Assembly (NCBI GenBank): GCA_034436755.1
Contig: DAOTVB010000201.1
Span: forward strand, 124,001 to 188,000
From: CAKZQX01 sp034436755
GTDB taxonomy: Bacteria > Chloroflexota > Chloroflexia > Chloroflexales > Chloroflexaceae
DNA length: 64,000 nt
Direction: 5' to 3'
A program made the translations under genes and the position numbers. Shown piece by piece: positions 62,351-64,000 of this stretch (position 1 is the stretch's first letter; each line of letters opens with the position of its first letter). The notes under the pieces are model-generated. The model was not told the DNA's origin, searched no databases, and saw nothing but the letters and a program-made list of their open reading frames with translations.

Positions 62351-63580
62351 ATGTACATCATACTGTTGAGCAAACCTATGCATACCTCTCCATTTACGGC
62401 GGTTGATCTCTTCTGTGGGGCCGGGGGACTGTCCCTGGGACTGGTGCGTGCGGGGTTTTACATGCGCTGTGCGGTGGATCACTATGCGCCGGCACTGGCA
62501 ACCTATGCCGCTAACCTGGGGGAGCATACCCGCTGCCGGGATCTCGCAACCGAAGCAGTTGACCTGCCGCCGGCAACGCTGATCGTCGGCGGGCCGCCAT
62601 GTCAGGGCTTCTCGTCGGCGGGTATGCGCCGCAATGGTGATGCACGCAACAGCCTGGTGTATTGTTTTGCTCAGACCGTTGCCCACCTACGGCCGCGTGC
62701 CTTTCTCTTTGAGAATGTCGAAGGCTTTCTGACGGCGGAAGGGGGACAGCGGGTCTTTGACCTGCTCGATCCGCTGATCGCGGCGGGGTATCGCATCCAT
62801 CTGCGGAAAATCAACGCCGCCAACTATGGCGTTCCCCAGCATCGCAAGCGGGTGATTGCACTCGGCGGGCTTGGCTGGGAGCCGACCTTTCCCGCGCCAA
62901 CCCACACCGCTTATGGCGCACCCGGCGCAGACCTTGCCGCGCGGCGGCTCCCGCACACGCCAACACTACTTGCGGCGATCAACGATCTACCGCCGCCCGC
63001 CACGATGCCACCGGGGGTTCCACCCGGCCATGTTGCCTATCCGTTGCGTGGGATCGATCTGGCGCGCGCAGAGGCACTGGGGCCGGGGCAGACGATGCGC
63101 GATCTGCCGGATGAACTTCAGCATAAGAGCTATACCCGGCGCGCGAACCGGCGCGTGATGGATGGCACACCGACCGAGCGGCGCGGCGGGGCTCCCACCG
63201 GGATACGGCGCTTGCAACCGGATGCCCCGGCGAAAACGATTACCGGAGGCGCGCTGGCCGAGTTTCTGCACCCACGGGAGCATCGCCCCCTCACCCTGCG
63301 GGAGTGCGCGCGCTTGCAAACCTTCCCCGACACGTTTATCTTTCAGGGCAGCATCGCACAGCAGATCGCGTTGATCGGCAATGCGATTCCGCCACTGCTG
63401 GCGGAGATCCTGGCCCACCAACTGCTGCACGATCTGATGCAACATCCGCAACCGGGGGAAGCGGCCGGCGCGCTGTTGAGCTTTGTGCCCACGCTCTCAA
63501 CCGGATACAGCCCGATCCTCCGCACGGTGACGGAGCGGGTGCAGGCGCGGTTTGGGGTGGGGCAAATGCGGCTGTTTTAA
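62351..63580 (+). CDS. C5-cytosine DNA methyltransferase
   Basis: A 409-residue DNA cytosine-5 methyltransferase. Motif I AVDLFCGAGGLSLG, catalytic motif IV GGPPCQGFS (Cys84), motif VI ENVEGF, motif VIII QHRKRVIALG, and the terminal RECARLQTFPD and IGNAIPP are in canonical order. ATG 62351 or 62378 starts it. The following frame, cut by the window edge, is probably its restriction partner. Target sequence unknown. Confidence 0.95.
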   Translation: MYIILLSKPMHTSPFTAVDLFCGAGGLSLGLVRAGFYMRCAVDHYAPALATYAANLGEHTRCRDLATEAVDLPPATLIVGGPPCQGFSSAGMRRNGDARNSLVYCFAQTVAHLRPRAFLFENVEGFLTAEGGQRVFDLLDPLIAAGYRIHLRKINAANYGVPQHRKRVIALGGLGWEPTFPAPTHTAYGAPGADLAARRLPHTPTLLAAINDLPPPATMPPGVPPGHVAYPLRGIDLARAEALGPGQTMRDLPDELQHKSYTRRANRRVMDGTPTERRGGAPTGIRRLQPDAPAKTITGGALAEFLHPREHRPLTLRECARLQTFPDTFIFQGSIAQQIALIGNAIPPLLAEILAHQLLHDLMQHPQPGEAAGALLSFVPTLSTGYSPILRTVTERVQARFGVGQMRLF

Positions 63581-63608
63581 ATGCTGGAATGAGAAAGTTT
63601 CTACGATT

Positions 63609-64000
63609 ATGGCGTTGTCCAAAGCACAACAGACGCTCATTAACCGGGTACGGAGTGCTGGAACAAGTGCGCTTGGTGTCTACCTGGATGACGAAATATG
63701 TGCCTATCTTGTCGCAGTGATTGCCAGAGATTTGAACCTCCATGAAACCTTGACTTTCCCATCTGATTTACCGGATTTCTTTAGTTCATCACTACTAACC
63801 AGCCTTCGATTAGAAGATGTTGACTTCCATAGTGCATTTGAACACCTTATTCAACTCAAAGAGGACGCTGATACCTACTTCTACTGTCTGGCGAACTTAC
63901 ATAAGGCACGTTTGAAATATGAACGTATTCTTCAAGCGCAGGCTTTTTCAACTATCGATCAGGTTGGGCCGCGTAGTCTTTTGCAATACGGCGCGCTGAG
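63609..64000 (+). CDS. Partial protein, probable restriction endonuclease partner
   Basis: The frame opens at ATG 63609, 28 bases after the methyltransferase stop, and runs off the window. The first 130 codons read MALSKAQQTLINRVRSAGTS, then VYLDDEICAYLVAVIARDLN, and reach the edge at QVGPRSLLQYGAL. Codon use is AT-richer than that of the methyltransferase, as is common for restriction genes. Identity is inferred from position only; no nuclease motif is seen in this part. Confidence 0.55.
   Translation, partial: MALSKAQQTLINRVRSAGTSALGVYLDDEICAYLVAVIARDLNLHETLTFPSDLPDFFSSSLLTSLRLEDVDFHSAFEHLIQLKEDADTYFYCLANLHKARLKYERILQAQAFSTIDQVGPRSLLQYGAL

Noticed and set aside
1..64000. tRNA, rRNA, integrase or prophage genes
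   Set aside because: Scanned by eye for TPsiC-like motifs, rRNA segments and recombinase motifs. None was convincing, but a covariance-model scan would be needed to exclude a tRNA.

Overview
The window looks like a chromosomal segment of a filamentous or gliding Chloroflexota bacterium (class Chloroflexia, Chloroflexales-like). The grounds are the mix of families: a membrane-anchored CofD/YvcK-like protein beside PGM/PMM and GlmU-like genes, Chloroflexi-type YFER...HPELAGTE surface repeats, DUF4058, Uma2 and Rpn-like proteins, a GH133 debranching enzyme, and moderately high G+C. The species cannot be fixed by eye. No tRNA, rRNA, CRISPR array or intact transposase was seen.

Layout. 0.4-6.5 kb: a PAS sensor kinase/response regulator pair, a short CheW-like protein and a large Asp-rich secreted surface protein. 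6.9-17 kb: an envelope/sugar-phosphate run (PMM/PGM, a degenerate PMM paralogue, CofD/YvcK-like, GlmU-like, a CHAT-LysM-NodB fusion) whose tail is translationally coupled to selA and a MocA-like gene. 17-23.7 kb, minus strand: ferredoxin, Crp, SDR, carB, a YrhK-like gene broken by an amber codon, and pyrE. 24.1-25.5 kb: mgtE. 25.8-39.1 kb: an arsenic island holding an ArsR-LMW phosphatase fusion, a thiol-relay arsenate reductase, GAPDH plus ArsJ (1-arseno-3-phosphoglycerate export), a PstS-like lipoprotein, a CoA-disulfide-reductase-like flavoprotein, ArsR, ArsM, a Crp/Fnr regulator, DUF2892, a second stand-alone ArsR, a DUF318/ArsP-type permease and a CxxC thioredoxin-like protein, followed by crcB. 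39.7-44.4 kb: egtD, a polytopic membrane protein, and decayed DUF4058 and Rpn genes. 44.5-46.4 kb: an AT-rich coupled three-gene cassette led by a TIGR04255-like protein, which is the best candidate here for an undescribed system. 46.4-50.4 kb: a hydrolase, a COG2521-like methyltransferase and two DNA methyltransferases. 51-56 kb: a double substrate-binding-protein fusion, a glycosyltransferase pseudogene, and an XRE-ImmA/DUF4411 pair. 56.5-64 kb: debranching enzyme, flavin disulfide oxidoreductase, inositol-monophosphatase-like protein, small remnants, and a C5 DNA methyltransferase followed by a reading frame cut by the window edge.

The most striking non-coding feature is a dispersed palindromic element, about 200 bp when full length, with at least twelve full or partial copies in this window. 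Each copy has terminal inverted repeats related to TGACACGCGTTACGCGGT, an inner GC-rich pair of arms, and a central near-perfect hairpin whose sequence differs between copies while pairing is kept. Three copies carry an extra module of about 90 bp. One copy's right end lies inside the likely promoter of the arsenic island. Two heptamer arrays begin just after stop codons, an octamer array has replaced the core of an Rpn-like gene, and a second dispersed repeat family contains the motif CCACAGAG.
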